This document shows, in pieces, positions 48,891 to 58,916 of a stretch of 64,000 nucleotides of DNA. The position numbers were made by a program, and so were the translations under genes. Source of the DNA: Aromatoleum anaerobium (GTDB lineage Bacteria > Pseudomonadota > Gammaproteobacteria > Burkholderiales > Rhodocyclaceae). The notes beneath the pieces are model-generated. The model had not been told where the DNA came from. It saw only the letters and a program-made list of their open reading frames with translations, and made no database searches. The DNA lies in the NCBI RefSeq assembly GCF_012910705.2, contig NZ_WTVG02000040.1:682001-746000 (forward strand), read 5' to 3'. Positions within the stretch are counted from its first letter, which is position 1. Each line of letters begins with the position of its first letter.

Positions 48891-50024
48891 TCACTGCGAC
48901 AGCAGGATCCGCAGCATGCGCCGCAGGGGCTCGGCTGCGCCCCAGAGAAGCTGGTCGCCGACGGTAAAGGCGCCCAGGTATTCCGGTCCCATCGCCATCT
49001 TGTGCAGCCGCCCGACCGGAACACTGAGCGTCCCCGTCACGGCGGTCGGCGTCAGTTCCCGTTCGCTGATTTCGCGCTCGTTGGGAACGACTTTCACCCA
49101 GTCGTTGGCCGTGCCGATGATCTCGCCGAGTTCATCCAGCGGCACATCCTTGCGCAACTTGATGGTCAATCCCTGCGAATGACAGCGCATCGCACCGATG
49201 CGGACGCACAGTCCGTCGATCGGCACGCTGCCGGCGCTGCGGAACGGGGGGTTGCCGAGAATCTTGTTGCATTCCGCCCCGCCCTTCCATTCCTCCTTCG
49301 ACTGGCCGTTTTCGACCGGGACGTCGATCCACGGGATCAGGCTGCCCGCCAGCGGCACACCGCGGAAATTCTTCACCGGGAAATCGGCCGAGCGCATCGT
49401 CGCGGCGACTTTGCGGTCGATGTCGAGGATTGCCGATGCGGGGTCGGCCAGCTCGGCCCGCACCGCGTCGTGCAGCACCCCCATCTGGCTGAGGAGTTCG
49501 CGCATGTTCTGGGCACCCGCGCCGGACGCGGCCTGATAGGTCATCGCCGAGACCCACTCGACGAGTCCGTGGCGGAACAGTCCGCCCAGGCCCATCAGCA
49601 TCAGCGATACGGTGCAGTTGCCGCCGATCCAGTCGCGGCCGCCCTTCGCGAGCGCGTCCTTGATGACGTCGAGGTTCACCGGATCGAGGATGATCACGGC
49701 GCTGTCTTCCATCCGCAGCGCGCTCGCCGCGTCGATCCAGTGACCCTTCCAGCCCGTCGCGCGCAGCTGCGGATACACGGCTTTCGTGTAGTCGCCGCCC
49801 TGGCAGGTGATGACGATGTCCATCTGCCGCAGCATGTCGACGTTCATCGCATCCTGCAGCGGCAGCGGCGCTTCCCGGCCGCCGAAAGCCGGGGCTTTTC
49901 CGCCCGCCGCGGACGTCGAGAAATACACCGGCTCGATGTGGGCGAAATCGCCCTCCTCGACCATCCGCTGCATCAGCACGGAGCCGACCATGCCACGCCA
50001 ACCGACCAGACCTACCTTGTTCAT
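48891..50024 (-). CDS. asd: Aspartate-semialdehyde dehydrogenase
   Basis: Makes aspartate semialdehyde for lysine, threonine and methionine. The 377 residues start [18 protein letters not shown], typical of the Gram-negative Asd branch, with the catalytic Cys in [16 protein letters not shown] (about residue 135) and the late [16 protein letters not shown]. The ATG at 50024 has GAGG 8 nt upstream; a GTG three codons earlier is possible. It follows leuB by 27 nt. The 236-nt gap before fimV (48655-48890) shows no gene. Confidence 0.97.
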   Translation of the reverse strand: MNKVGLVGWRGMVGSVLMQRMVEEGDFAHIEPVYFSTSAAGGKAPAFGGREAPLPLQDAMNVDMLRQMDIVITCQGGDYTKAVYPQLRATGWKGHWIDAASALRMEDSAVIILDPVNLDVIKDALAKGGRDWIGGNCTVSLMLMGLGGLFRHGLVEWVSAMTYQAASGAGAQNMRELLSQMGVLHDAVRAELADPASAILDIDRKVAATMRSADFPVKNFRGVPLAGSLIPWIDVPVENGQSKEEWKGGAECNKILGNPPFRSAGSVPIDGLCVRIGAMRCHSQGLTIKLRKDVPLDELGEIIGTANDWVKVVPNEREISERELTPTAVTGTLSVPVGRLHKMAMGPEYLGAFTVGDQLLWGAAEPLRRMLRILLSQ

Positions 50025-50051
50025 TGCCTTCACCTCGAATTGCCAGAAATC

Positions 50052-51104
50052 TCAGAGTGCCGCCAACACGGCGTCGCCCATTTGCTTGGTACCGACCTTC
50101 GTCGTACCCGGCTCGAAAATGTCGCCGGTGCGCAGGCCCTGCGCCAGCACCTTCTTCACCGCGTTCTCGATGCGGAGCGCCGCACTTTCCTGATTGAACG
50201 TGTAGCGCAGCATCATCGCCACGGAAAGGATCGTCGCCAGCGGATTGGCAATGCCCTGACCGGCGATGTCGGGTGCCGAACCGTGCGACGGCTCGTACAA
50301 GCCCTTGTTGTTCGCGTCCAGCGACGCCGACGGCAGCATGCCGATCGAGCCGGTCAGCATCGACGCCTCGTCGGAGAGGATGTCGCCGAACATGTTGCCG
50401 GTGACCATCACGTCGAACTGCTTCGGCGCGCGCACGAGCTGCATTGCGGCGTTGTCGACGAGCATGTGGCTGAGTTCGACGTCCGGGTACTCGGGGGCCA
50501 GCTCGATCATCACGTCGCGCCACAGCTGCGTCGTCTCGAGCACGTTCATCTTGTCCACCGAACACAACCGCTTGTTGCGCTTGCGCGCAGCCTCGAACGC
50601 GACGCGGCCGATGCGGCGGATCTCGGATTCGGTGTAGTGCATCGTGTTGAAGCCGAAACGCTCGCCGTCACGAACCTCGATGCCACGCGGCTGGCCGAAA
50701 TAGATGTCGCCGGTGAGTTCGCGCACGATCAGGATGTCGAGCCCTGCCACCACCTCGGGTTTCAGCGACGACGCATTCGCGAGTTCGGGGTACAGAATCG
50801 CCGGGCGCAGGTTCGCGAACAGGCCGAGATCCTTGCGGATGCCGAGCAGGCCGCGTTCCGGGCGCTGTTCGCGCGGCAACGTATCCCACTTCGGCCCGCC
50901 GACCGCACCGAGCAGCACCGCGTCGGCCTCGCGCGCGAGCTTGCGCGTCGCCTCCGGATACGGATCGCCGGTCGCATCGACCGCTGCTCCACCCAGCAGG
51001 GCTTCTTCCATCTCGAACTTCAGGTCCAGCGCCTCGAGCACGCGCACCGCCTCGGCCGTGATCTCCGGCCCGATGCCGTCACCCGGCAGAATGCAAATCT
51101 TCAT
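50052..51104 (-). CDS. leuB: 3-isopropylmalate dehydrogenase
   Basis: Oxidative decarboxylation in leucine synthesis. The 350 residues have PGDGIGPEI (about 7-15), [10 protein letters not shown], the catalytic Tyr in [11 protein letters not shown], the Lys in [11 protein letters not shown] and the NAD-binding [14 protein letters not shown]. The ATG at 51104 follows AGGAG; a TTG two codons upstream is less likely. Third gene of leuC-leuD-leuB, then asd. Confidence 0.97.
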   Translation of the reverse strand: MKICILPGDGIGPEITAEAVRVLEALDLKFEMEEALLGGAAVDATGDPYPEATRKLAREADAVLLGAVGGPKWDTLPREQRPERGLLGIRKDLGLFANLRPAILYPELANASSLKPEVVAGLDILIVRELTGDIYFGQPRGIEVRDGERFGFNTMHYTESEIRRIGRVAFEAARKRNKRLCSVDKMNVLETTQLWRDVMIELAPEYPDVELSHMLVDNAAMQLVRAPKQFDVMVTGNMFGDILSDEASMLTGSIGMLPSASLDANNKGLYEPSHGSAPDIAGQGIANPLATILSVAMMLRYTFNQESAALRIENAVKKVLAQGLRTGDIFEPGTTKVGTKQMGDAVLAAL

Positions 51105-51140
51105 CGGCAAACGTCTCCTGCTATGCCCGGCCGGTCCGGC

Positions 51141-51782
51141 TCAGGCAACAAAATAATAAGGATGATCGGCGCGGCGCTTCTCTTCGAAGGCGCGGATCCT
51201 GTCCGCATGCCGCAGCGTCAGGCCGATGTCGTCCCAGCCGTTGAGCAGGCATTCCTTGCGGAACGGGTCGACGTCGAACGCAATCGTCTTGCCGTCGGGA
51301 CGGGTGATTGTCTGCGCCGCGAGATCGACCTTGAGCCGATACCCGTCGGTGGCCTCGCACTGCCGGAACAGTTCATCGATTTCCGGCGCGGGCAGCACGA
51401 TCGGCAGCAGGCCGTTCTTGAAGCAGTTATTGAAGAAGATGTCGGCGAAGCTCGGACCGATCAACACCCGGAAACCGTAGTCTTCGAGCGCCCAGGGGGC
51501 GTGCTCGCGCGAACTGCCGCAGCCGAAGTTGTCGCGCGTCAGCAGGATCTGCGCTCCTTCATAGCGGGGCTGGTTCAACACGAAGTCCGGGTTTTTCGGC
51601 CGGTTCGCACAATCCTGGCCGGGCTCTCCGTGATCGGTATAGCGCCATTCGTCGAACAGGTTCGGGCCGAAGCCGCTGCGCTTGATCGACTTCAGGAACT
51701 GCTTCGGAATGATCGCGTCGGTGTCGACGTTCGCGCGATCGAGCGGGGCAACGCGCCCGTTGAGTTCGGGAAACGGCTTCAT
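51141..51782 (-). CDS. leuD: 3-isopropylmalate dehydratase small subunit
   Basis: Swivel domain that completes the LeuC active site. The 213 residues contain [14 protein letters not shown] (about 18-31), [19 protein letters not shown] (about 73-91) and FKNGLLPI. The ATG at 51782 (MKPFPELNG) is preceded by GGTGAG. It is 67 nt downstream of leuC and 36 nt upstream of leuB. No entericidin-like gene lies between leuC and leuD, as seen in some relatives. Confidence 0.97.
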   Translation of the reverse strand: MKPFPELNGRVAPLDRANVDTDAIIPKQFLKSIKRSGFGPNLFDEWRYTDHGEPGQDCANRPKNPDFVLNQPRYEGAQILLTRDNFGCGSSREHAPWALEDYGFRVLIGPSFADIFFNNCFKNGLLPIVLPAPEIDELFRQCEATDGYRLKVDLAAQTITRPDGKTIAFDVDPFRKECLLNGWDDIGLTLRHADRIRAFEEKRRADHPYYFVA

Positions 51783-51849
51783 GATCTCACCACCTCTGGA
51801 CGGCTTCGCCATCCTTTCGAAATATCCATACCCTGCGCCGCGGCGACGA

Positions 51850-53259
51850 TCACGCCAGTTCGCGCACGTCGACGAAATGCCCGGTGACCGCTGCCGCGGC
51901 AGCCATCGCCGGGCTGACGAGATGCGTCCGACCGCCGGCGCCCTGCCGGCCCTCGAAGTTGCGGTTCGACGTCGAAGCGCAGTGTTCGCCGGGCTCGAGC
52001 CGGTCGGCATTCATCGCGAGGCACATCGAACACCCCGGCTCGCGCCATTCGAATCCGGCAGCGAGGAAGACCTCGTGCAGCCCTTCGGCTTCGGCCTGAC
52101 GCTTGACCAGGCCCGAACCGGGCACGACCAGCACGCGCTTGACGCTCGGCGCCTTGCTGCGCCCCTTCGCGACCGACGCCGCCTCACGCAGGTCCTCGAT
52201 GCGGGAATTGGTGCAGGAACCGATGAACACCTGATCGACCGGAATCTCGCTGATCGGCGTGTTCGGCGCGAGGCCCATGTACTTCAGCGCACGCTCGATT
52301 CCCTCGCGCCTGACCGGATCGGCGACGCTGGCCGGATCGGGCACGCGTCCCGAAACCGTCTCGACCATCTCCGGTGAAGTCCCCCACGTGACTTGCGGCT
52401 GGATCTGCGCGGCGTCGAGTTCGACGGTCCTGTCGAATTTCGCGCCCTCGTCCGTTTTCAGCGTGCGCCAGTAATCGACTGCCTGATCCCACGCCTCGCC
52501 TTTCGGCGCCAGCGGCTTGTCGCGCAGATAGTCGATCGTGGTCTGATCGACCGCGACCAGACCGGCCCGAGCGCCCGCTTCGATCGCCATGTTGCAGATC
52601 GTCATCCGGCCTTCCATCGACAGCGCGCGGATCGCGCTGCCACCGAACTCGATCGCGTAGCCGGTTCCGCCCGCGGTACCGATGCGGCCGATGATCGCCA
52701 GCGCGATGTCTTTCGCCGATACGCCGCAGCCCAGTTCGCCGTCCACCCGGACCAGCATCGTCTTCGAACGCTTTTGCAGCAGGCACTGGGTCGCGAGCAC
52801 ATGCTCGACTTCGGAGGTTCCGATGCCGTGGGCGAGACAGGCGAACGCGCCGTGCGTCGACGTGTGGGAATCGCCACACACGACCGTCATGCCGGGGAGC
52901 GTTGCGCCGTTCTCGGGCCCGATCACATGGACGATGCCCTGGCGCGCGTCCCTGAAAGGAAAGTAGGCCAGCGCGCCCACCTCGCGGATGTTCGCGTCGA
53001 GCGTTTCGACCTGTTGGCGCGAGACGGGATCGAGAATGCCTCGTTCCCAGTGGTCGGTCGGCGTGTTGTGGTCGGCCGTCGCGACGATCGAGCTGACGCG
53101 CCACGGCTTGCGCCCGGCAAGCTTCAGGCCTTCGAAGGCCTGCGGGCTGGTCACCTCGTGGATCAGGTGGCGATCGATATAAATCAGCGCCGTGCCGTCC
53201 GCCTCCTGGTGAACGACGTGACTGGACCAGAGCTTTTCGTACAGCGTTTGGGCTTCCAT
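51850..53259 (-). CDS. leuC: 3-isopropylmalate dehydratase large subunit
   Basis: [4Fe-4S] isomerase of leucine synthesis, aconitase family. The 469 residues carry the cluster Cys in [12 protein letters not shown] and the CxxC of [10 protein letters not shown] (near 405-415), with [20 protein letters not shown] early on. The start is ATG 53259 ([11 protein letters not shown]) with GGAA upstream; ATG 53268 adds three residues. It follows the M48 gene by 82 nt. A leucine-rich leader peptide was sought in that gap and not found. Confidence 0.97.
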   Translation of the reverse strand: MEAQTLYEKLWSSHVVHQEADGTALIYIDRHLIHEVTSPQAFEGLKLAGRKPWRVSSIVATADHNTPTDHWERGILDPVSRQQVETLDANIREVGALAYFPFRDARQGIVHVIGPENGATLPGMTVVCGDSHTSTHGAFACLAHGIGTSEVEHVLATQCLLQKRSKTMLVRVDGELGCGVSAKDIALAIIGRIGTAGGTGYAIEFGGSAIRALSMEGRMTICNMAIEAGARAGLVAVDQTTIDYLRDKPLAPKGEAWDQAVDYWRTLKTDEGAKFDRTVELDAAQIQPQVTWGTSPEMVETVSGRVPDPASVADPVRREGIERALKYMGLAPNTPISEIPVDQVFIGSCTNSRIEDLREAASVAKGRSKAPSVKRVLVVPGSGLVKRQAEAEGLHEVFLAAGFEWREPGCSMCLAMNADRLEPGEHCASTSNRNFEGRQGAGGRTHLVSPAMAAAAAVTGHFVDVRELA

Positions 53260-53341
53260 CCCATGCATTCCGTGGAAAGAAAAGGGATTGATTATTTCAC
53301 AGGGGAGACAGCGTGAATAGCCGCGCCCCGCAAGGCCTTCC

Positions 53342-54157
53342 TCATCGTTTGGCCGCTTCGTACAACGGCATCACCCGCGCTGCGTATTCGGCCAGATCCT
53401 TCTGGCGATTGGCATGGGCGGGGTGAGTCGACAGCCATTGCGGGGGCGAACCGCTCGCGCGCGACGCCATCTTGTCCCACAGCCGCACCGCCGCACGCGG
53501 ATCGTAGCCGGCCCGGGCAGCGAGTTCGACGCCGATACGATCCGCCTCGACTTCGTGCAGGCGCGAATTGGGCAGCTCGAAAGTCACCTTGGCCACCATG
53601 CCCATCAGGTCCTGTCCCACCTCGCCGACGCCCAGCAAGGCTCCGGCGACGGAAATACCCAGACCGGTCGCCATCGCTTTCGAAACCTGCTCGCGCGAAT
53701 GTTCGCGCAGTGCGTGCGCGATCTCGTGCCCCATCACCGCCGCGATTTCATCGTCGCTCAGCTGAAGCTGCTCGATCAGCCCCGAATAGATCGCCATCTT
53801 GCCTCCGGCCATGCACCATGCATTGAGCTGGTCGGAACTGAGCACATTGACCTCCCACTGCCAGTCGCCGGTATCGGGGCGGAATGCCGTCGCCTGCGAA
53901 ACCAGCCGGCTGGCGATCGCGCGGACTCTGGCCACCTGCCGCGGATCGCGATTGAGCGCGTTCTTCTTGCGCGCTTCGGCCAGCACCTCGGCGTATTGCT
54001 TGCTCGACGCCTGCTCGACCTCCTCGGCCGACACCATCATCATCTGCCCGCGCTCCACGCCGACTGTCCCGCCCCGCGTGGTTTGCACCGTCTGACATCC
54101 AACTGCGATAAAGCCGGCGATCAGTGCCGCGATGCAATACCTCAATCCGTTTTTCAC
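53342..54157 (-). CDS. M48-family metallopeptidase, probable lipoprotein (BepA/LoiP-like)
   Basis: A 271-residue peptidase with a lipoprotein-type N-terminus: lipobox-like IAVGC (Cys about residue 21) after a hydrophobic segment. The zinc motif is [10 protein letters not shown] (about 143-152), with the third ligand in [20 protein letters not shown]. It is probably periplasmic and envelope-quality-control related by family. The GTG at 54157 overlaps the MFS gene's stop as GTGA, with AGGAGAGG upstream. Exact orthology (LoiP, YcaL or other) is unresolved. Confidence 0.85.
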   Translation of the reverse strand: MKNGLRYCIAALIAGFIAVGCQTVQTTRGGTVGVERGQMMMVSAEEVEQASSKQYAEVLAEARKKNALNRDPRQVARVRAIASRLVSQATAFRPDTGDWQWEVNVLSSDQLNAWCMAGGKMAIYSGLIEQLQLSDDEIAAVMGHEIAHALREHSREQVSKAMATGLGISVAGALLGVGEVGQDLMGMVAKVTFELPNSRLHEVEADRIGVELAARAGYDPRAAVRLWDKMASRASGSPPQWLSTHPAHANRQKDLAEYAARVMPLYEAAKR

Positions 54158-55314
54158 GCTACCTCTCCTTTGATCGTTTCCAACCCCGGGCGCCATCCCC
54201 ACAGCAACCACAGCAGGCCGCCCAAGGCAAAGCCGGAGCCGAAAGTATAGGTCCAGGCCGGCCCGATCGTTTCCCACGTAAAACCACTCAGCAGCCCGCC
54301 GAGCATGCCACCGGCACCAAAGGAAATGCTCCCGTACAACGCCTGCCCCCTCGATTGGAGCTTGCCGGGGAACCAGAGGTTCACCGTGGCGATGGCTGCG
54401 GCATGATAGGCGCCGAAAGTCGCGCCATGGAGCAGCTGCGCGAACACGAGGGCGGGCAGCGACTCGACTCCCCAGCCGATCAGCGCGAAGCGCAGCACCG
54501 CGCAGGCGAACGCGAAAACCAGGATGGTGCGCATCGAAAACGACCGGGCGATGCGGGGCATCAGCATGAACACCCCGATCTCGGCGAGCACGCCAAGCGT
54601 CCACATCCAGCCGACGAGGGCCTTGCTGTAGCCGTGATCGACAAGATAGATCGAATAGAACACGTACAATGCGCCGTGCGCCGCCGACATGAAGAAACAT
54701 GCGCCGAAAAGGGCCTGCACTTCGGGCCGGCGCAGCGTGTCACGCAAGCGCCCGGTCTCGCAGTGCAGCGCCGGAACGCGGACTTCGGGCAGCGTGAGTG
54801 CACACAGCGCGATGCCTCCCAGCACCAGCGCAGTCATCCACAGCACCGAATCGAGCGGCAGGAAATCGAGCAGGTAGCCGATACCGAGCACTGCGACGAT
54901 GAACCCGATCGATCCCCACACCCTGACGCTGCCGTAACGGCTTGCCTGGGCCCCGAGATGCGCGAACGTCAGGCTCTCGACCAACGGCAACGCCGCGCTC
55001 CAGAAGAAGGCCATCAACGCCATCGCGATCAACAGTCCATCGAAGCGCGTCGTCACGAAGAAGATGCAGAATCCGGCAAGGCTGGCAATCGCCGACAGCC
55101 TGATGATGAACAGGCGCCGTCCTGCATGCTCGGCGAGCCAGCCCCAGAGGTTGGGTGCGATCACGCGCATCACCTGCATCAGCGACATCAGGATCGCGAT
55201 ATCGGCTGCAGAGAGCGAGATCGACTGGAGATAGAGCGTGAAATACGGCGAAAAGGCGCCGACGAACGCGAAATAGAAAAAGTAATAGGCGGACAGGCGC
55301 CAGTACGGCAACAC
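54154..55314 (-). CDS. Major facilitator superfamily transporter (MFS_1-like / HcaT-type)
   Basis: A 386-residue protein with about 12 membrane helices. The N-terminus YWRLSAYYFFYFAFVGAF and the loop LWGWLAEHAGRR (the MFS GxxxDxxGRR-type loop) resemble the MFS_1-like family that includes HcaT. The substrate is unknown. It is coupled to the M48 gene by a 4-nt overlap. The 80-nt gap to aroC contains a perfect GCGCCGGCC/GGCCGGCGC hairpin (55330-55374) without a T-run. Confidence 0.85.
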   Translation of the reverse strand: MLPYWRLSAYYFFYFAFVGAFSPYFTLYLQSISLSAADIAILMSLMQVMRVIAPNLWGWLAEHAGRRLFIIRLSAIASLAGFCIFFVTTRFDGLLIAMALMAFFWSAALPLVESLTFAHLGAQASRYGSVRVWGSIGFIVAVLGIGYLLDFLPLDSVLWMTALVLGGIALCALTLPEVRVPALHCETGRLRDTLRRPEVQALFGACFFMSAAHGALYVFYSIYLVDHGYSKALVGWMWTLGVLAEIGVFMLMPRIARSFSMRTILVFAFACAVLRFALIGWGVESLPALVFAQLLHGATFGAYHAAAIATVNLWFPGKLQSRGQALYGSISFGAGGMLGGLLSGFTWETIGPAWTYTFGSGFALGGLLWLLWGWRPGLETIKGEVA

Positions 55315-55329
55315 GGATGCGCCCTAGCT

Positions 55330-55374
55330 GCGCCGGCCGCGGGCGGCAGACAGTGCCTGACGCACGGCCGGCGC
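55330..55374. repeat. Inverted repeat between MFS gene and aroC
   Basis: GCGCCGGCC (55330-55338) and GGCCGGCGC (55366-55374) form a 9-bp perfect stem with a 27-nt loop in the aroC-MFS gap. No T-run follows on either strand, so it is not a standard intrinsic terminator. It could stabilise the aroC mRNA end. Confidence 0.5.
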
Positions 55375-55394
55375 CCGAACGAACGGCAAAGCCG

Positions 55395-56528
55395 TCAGCG
55401 CGGGGGCGCGGGAACGCGCTGCACGCCGGAGGGCGCGAGCCGGGCGAGCTTCGGCGTCGCGCAGGAAACGTCGCCGCACTGGGCGCGATGACGCAGCGCG
55501 TGGTCCATCAACACGATCGCCAGCATCGCTTCGGCGATCGGGGTGGCGCGGATACCGACACACGGGTCGTGGCGACCATGGGTGTTGATGACCACGGCGT
55601 CGCCCTGCTTGTCTATCGAGCGACGATCGAGTCGAATGCTCGAGGTCGGCTTCACAGCCATGCTCACGAGAATGTCCTGCCCCGTCGAAATGCCGCCCAG
55701 CACTCCACCGGCATTGTTCGACAGGAAACCTTCGGGGGTCATTTCGTCGGAATGTTCGGTGCCGCGCTGCGCAACGCTGGAAAAACCGGCGCCGATCTCG
55801 ACGCCTTTCACCGCGTTGATGCCCATCATCGCGTAGGCGATATCTGCATCGAGCCGGTCGTACACCGGCTCCCCCCAGCCCACCGGAACGCCGCTGGCCA
55901 CCACATCGATGCGCGCTCCGACCGAGTCGCCGGATTTGCGCAGTTCGTCCATGTAGTCCTCGAGCGCCGGCACGATCGACGCGTTGGGGGCGAAGAACGG
56001 GTTGCGCCCGACTTCATCCCAGTCGACGAACGGGATCTCGATCGGTCCGAGCTGCGACATGAAGCCGCGGATGACGACTCCGTACTGCTGATTCAGCCAT
56101 TTGCGTGCGATCGCACCCGCCGCCACGCGCACCGCCGTCTCGCGCGCCGACGAGCGGCCGCCACCACGGTGATCGCGTATCCCGTATTTCTGCCAGTACG
56201 CATAATCGGCATGACCGGGGCGAAACGTCTCGGCGATGTTGCCGTAATCACGAGAGCGCTGGTCCTGGTTGCGAATCAGCAGCGCAACCGGAGTGCCGGT
56301 CGTAACGCCCTCGAACACTCCCGAAAGAATCTCCACTTCATCCGGTTCGCGCCGCTGCGTGACGTGCCGCGACGTCCCGGGCTTGCGCCGATCGAGCTCG
56401 ACCTGGATCTCCTGCGTCGAAATCGGCATGCCCGGCGGACACCCGTCTACGACACAGCCGATCGCCGGACCATGCGACTCACCAAAAGAAGTGACGCAAA
56501 AGAGTTTGCCTAAGCTATTGCCGGACAT
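55395..56528 (-). CDS. aroC: Chorismate synthase
   Basis: Last step of the shikimate pathway, needing reduced FMN. The 377 residues include [20 protein letters not shown] (about 10-29), [29 protein letters not shown] and [10 protein letters not shown]. Length is slightly above E. coli because of a Pro-rich tail. A 125-nt gap separates it from ilvN; TAAACT about 40 nt upstream is a weak -10 candidate. Confidence 0.97.
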   Translation of the reverse strand: MSGNSLGKLFCVTSFGESHGPAIGCVVDGCPPGMPISTQEIQVELDRRKPGTSRHVTQRREPDEVEILSGVFEGVTTGTPVALLIRNQDQRSRDYGNIAETFRPGHADYAYWQKYGIRDHRGGGRSSARETAVRVAAGAIARKWLNQQYGVVIRGFMSQLGPIEIPFVDWDEVGRNPFFAPNASIVPALEDYMDELRKSGDSVGARIDVVASGVPVGWGEPVYDRLDADIAYAMMGINAVKGVEIGAGFSSVAQRGTEHSDEMTPEGFLSNNAGGVLGGISTGQDILVSMAVKPTSSIRLDRRSIDKQGDAVVINTHGRHDPCVGIRATPIAEAMLAIVLMDHALRHRAQCGDVSCATPKLARLAPSGVQRVPAPPR

Positions 56529-56653
56529 CGAATCCCGATTTCAGACGAGGGGTGGAGATGCGCCAAGTTTAGCACAGCGCTTCAGGACGCCCTCCCGGTC
56601 TTGTCCGGGCCGCTCTCCGCACTCTGCAGCCCATTCGCGCCATCGCTCGATGC

Positions 56654-56968
56654 TCAGTAGAAGAATTTCTCCAGCCGTTCGAATACTTCATGCTCCGCCC
56701 CGTGGCGGCGCACCGACAATACGTCGACGAGCTTCTCCACCTGCAGCACCATCTGCTCCAGCCGCTGGTCCTCGAACACCAGCAGCCAGATGCGGCTGCG
56801 GCGCGGATCGGACAGCGGCATGCACAAGATGCCTTCGACGTTGAACGCACGACGGGCGAACAGATTGCAGATGTGACTCATCACGCCGGGGTGATTGTTG
56901 ACCTCGAGTTCCAGCACGACTTTGGCGAAGCCGGATTGCTGCAAGGGTTCGGCAACTTGTTCGATCAT
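56654..56968 (-). CDS. ilvN: Acetolactate synthase small (regulatory) subunit, short IlvN type
   Basis: Confers valine feedback control and full activity on the catalytic subunit. The 104 residues contain one ACT domain (LELEVNNHPGVMSHICNLFARR, cited in parts: NNHPGVMSHICNLF) and RIWLLVFEDQRLEQM. It is short like E. coli IlvN, lacking the second domain of the roughly 160-residue IlvH type. The ATG is one base after the ilvB stop, so translation is coupled. Confidence 0.92.
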   Translation of the reverse strand: MIEQVAEPLQQSGFAKVVLELEVNNHPGVMSHICNLFARRAFNVEGILCMPLSDPRRSRIWLLVFEDQRLEQMVLQVEKLVDVLSVRRHGAEHEVFERLEKFFY

Positions 56969-56969
56969 G

Positions 56970-58637
56970 TCAGCCTCCGATCATTTCGGTGTTCGCACCG
57001 CCGGGAGGCACCATCGGATAGACGAATTCCTCGCGGTCGATCGATGCGTGGATCAGGCACGGCCCCGGGGCGTTCAGCGCCTGGGCAAGCGCCGCGCGGG
57101 GGTTCCGGGCCGTATCGAGATCGACGCCGTCGATGCCGAAGCCCCCGGCAATTTTCAGAAAATCCGGTGCGCCCTGGTACTTCGACGCGAACACCCGTTT
57201 ACCGTAGAACAGGCTCTGCTGCTGATACACCAGCCCGAGCGAGTTGTTGTTCATCAGCACGATCTTCACGTTGAGTCCCTCTTCGGCGAGCGTCGCGAGC
57301 TCCTGGATGTTCATCTTGAAGCTGCCATCACCGGTGAAGCAGATGACCGTTCGCGCGGGAGCTGCCAGCGCTGCGCCGACCGCCACCGGCAAGCCGAATC
57401 CCATCGTCCCGAACCCGCCGGAGGTCAGCCACTGACGGGGCCGGCGAAACGGATAAGCCTGGGCAACCCACATCTGGTGCTGCCCGACGTCGGTGGTGAC
57501 CACTGCCTCATCACTCACCGCACAGGCGACCGCCTGAACGAGACCATAGGGGCTGCGCGGATCCTCCAGCCTCGGCATGTGCAGCGGAAAACGGCTTTTG
57601 AGGCTACCGACATGTGACAGCCAGCGCTTGCGCAGCCTGATGTTCACCCGCGGCAACAGCGCGTCGAGAACCACGCCGACATCCCCATTGATCGCGACAT
57701 GCGCGTTCCTGATCTTGTGCAGTTCGGACGGATCGATGTCGATATGTACGATCTTCGCCCGCGGGCAGAATTGCGCCGCCTTGCCGATCGCCCGGTCGTC
57801 GAAGCGCGCACCGACGCAGATCAGCAGGTCCGATTCCTCGAGGATGAAATTCGTGTAGCGCGCGCCATGCATCCCCAGCATGCCGAGCGAAAGCGGGTGG
57901 TCGATCGGCATCACGCCCAGCGCCATCAACGTCATCGTGGTGGGCAAGCCGGCACGCTCGGCGAGCATGACGATTTGCTGCGCTGCGCCGGAATGAATCA
58001 CGCCGCCGCCGACATACAACACCGGGCGTTCCGCAGCATTGATGAGTCGTGCCGCCTCCTCGATCGCGTCCGGATCGCTTGCGGGCGCGGCATCCGGGAT
58101 GGCCGGCAGCGGAAACGCATCGAAGCTCACGACCTGGGTCTGCACATCCTTCGGGATGTCGATCAGCACCGGGCCGGGACGCCCGGACATCGCGAGGCGA
58201 AACGCGTCGGGAATCACCTCCAGCAATTCGGCTGCCGAGCGCACGAGGAAATTATGCTTCGTGACCGGCACCGTCATGCCGTAGATGTCGGCTTCCTGGA
58301 AGGCGTCGGTGCCGATCATCGAAAGTGGCACCTGCCCGGTGATCGCCACCATGGGAATCGAGTCCAGATGCGCGTCGGCGATCGCCGTGACGAGGTTGGT
58401 CGCGCCAGGGCCGCTTGAAGCGAAGCACACTTCCGGGCGGCCCGACACCCTGGCCATCCCCTGGGCGATGAATCCGGCCCCCTGTTCATGACGGGCGAGC
58501 ACGTGGCGAATCAGCTTGCTATTCGACAAAGCATCGTAGAGCGGCAGGATCGCTCCGCCCGGAATGCCGGCAACGGTGCGTATGCCCTGCCGTTCAAGCA
58601 AGCGCAGGATCAGTTCGGCGCCGGTCATCTGGATCAT
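56970..58637 (-). CDS. ilvB: Acetolactate synthase large subunit
   Basis: ThDP enzyme that condenses pyruvate into acetolactate for valine, leucine and isoleucine. The 555 residues include GIPGGAILPLYDAL, the catalytic Glu in HEQGAGFIAQGMAR (about residue 50) and the ThDP motif GDGSFKMNIQELATLAEEGL (about 430-449) ending in NN. The ATG at 58637 (MIQMTGAEL) follows AAGGAG. It is preceded by a leader peptide and terminator, so attenuation by branched-chain amino acids is likely. Confidence 0.96.
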   Translation of the reverse strand: MIQMTGAELILRLLERQGIRTVAGIPGGAILPLYDALSNSKLIRHVLARHEQGAGFIAQGMARVSGRPEVCFASSGPGATNLVTAIADAHLDSIPMVAITGQVPLSMIGTDAFQEADIYGMTVPVTKHNFLVRSAAELLEVIPDAFRLAMSGRPGPVLIDIPKDVQTQVVSFDAFPLPAIPDAAPASDPDAIEEAARLINAAERPVLYVGGGVIHSGAAQQIVMLAERAGLPTTMTLMALGVMPIDHPLSLGMLGMHGARYTNFILEESDLLICVGARFDDRAIGKAAQFCPRAKIVHIDIDPSELHKIRNAHVAINGDVGVVLDALLPRVNIRLRKRWLSHVGSLKSRFPLHMPRLEDPRSPYGLVQAVACAVSDEAVVTTDVGQHQMWVAQAYPFRRPRQWLTSGGFGTMGFGLPVAVGAALAAPARTVICFTGDGSFKMNIQELATLAEEGLNVKIVLMNNNSLGLVYQQQSLFYGKRVFASKYQGAPDFLKIAGGFGIDGVDLDTARNPRAALAQALNAPGPCLIHASIDREEFVYPMVPPGGANTEMIGG

Positions 58638-58682
58638 GATGATCTCCTTCGGTTCATATTCGGCGACAGAAACCGGCGGCGC

Positions 58683-58724
58683 AAAAACCAACCCCCGCCG
58701 GGCTTGCGCGCCGGCGGGGGTTGG
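58683..58724 (-). terminator. Attenuator terminator upstream of ilvB
   Basis: On the minus strand CCAACCCCCGCCGG pairs perfectly with CCGGCGGGGGTTGG (14 bp, 9-nt loop), followed by TTTTTGC. It lies 29 nt after the leader peptide stop and 46 nt before the ilvB ATG. It is the strongest intrinsic terminator outside the one after rho. Confidence 0.88.
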
Positions 58725-58752
58725 AATCGATGCTACTGGTTGTCCCTTGCCC

Positions 58753-58830
58753 TTAAGACGCGCGCCTGCCTACGCTTGCTATTACGCGTACCGGCAGTAC
58801 TACGGCGAGGGAGAGAACCAGATGCGTCAT
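58753..58830 (-). CDS. ilvL: ilvBN operon leader peptide
   Basis: A 25-residue frame (ATG 58830, TAA 58753) starting MTHLVLSLAVVLPVRVIASV: six Val, four Leu and one Ile among the first 20 residues, including Val-Val and an Arg-Val-Ile run. Its last third overlaps a hairpin (58766-58797) made of CUGCC/GGCAG and UACGC/GCGUA arms, the expected pause structure, and the terminator follows. No good ribosome site precedes the ATG. The position and codon content fit a leader for branched-chain attenuation. The gene name is by function. Confidence 0.78.
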   Translation of the reverse strand: MTHLVLSLAVVLPVRVIASVGRRAS

Positions 58831-58863
58831 GGCATTACAAAATATCGGGGACCAGTGCTCCGG

Positions 58864-58893
58864 ATTCTAACTACGGATCGAACGAAAAAACAA
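58864..58893 (-). promoter_or_regulatory. Candidate promoter of the ilvL-ilvB-ilvN operon
   Basis: On the minus strand TAGAAT (58864-58869) is preceded by TTGTTT (58888-58893) with an 18-bp spacer. The start would fall about 25 nt before the leader peptide ATG. The promoter lies just past the fadD stop. Confidence 0.55.
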
Positions 58894-58916
58894 GCGCGAC
58901 GCACCAGCGCGTTTCT

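Noticed and set aside
48828-51887. 1019-codon open frame on the plus strand opposite asd and leuB
   Set aside because: The minus strand carries unmistakable asd and leuB with catalytic motifs. The antisense frame is Arg/His/Asp-rich, low in complexity, and typical of codon-bias shadows in high-GC DNA.
53292-53344. 17-codon frame ([17 protein letters not shown]) overlapping the M48 stop before leuC, as a possible leu leader peptide
   Set aside because: Only one Leu codon and no following terminator, so it does not fit an attenuation leader.
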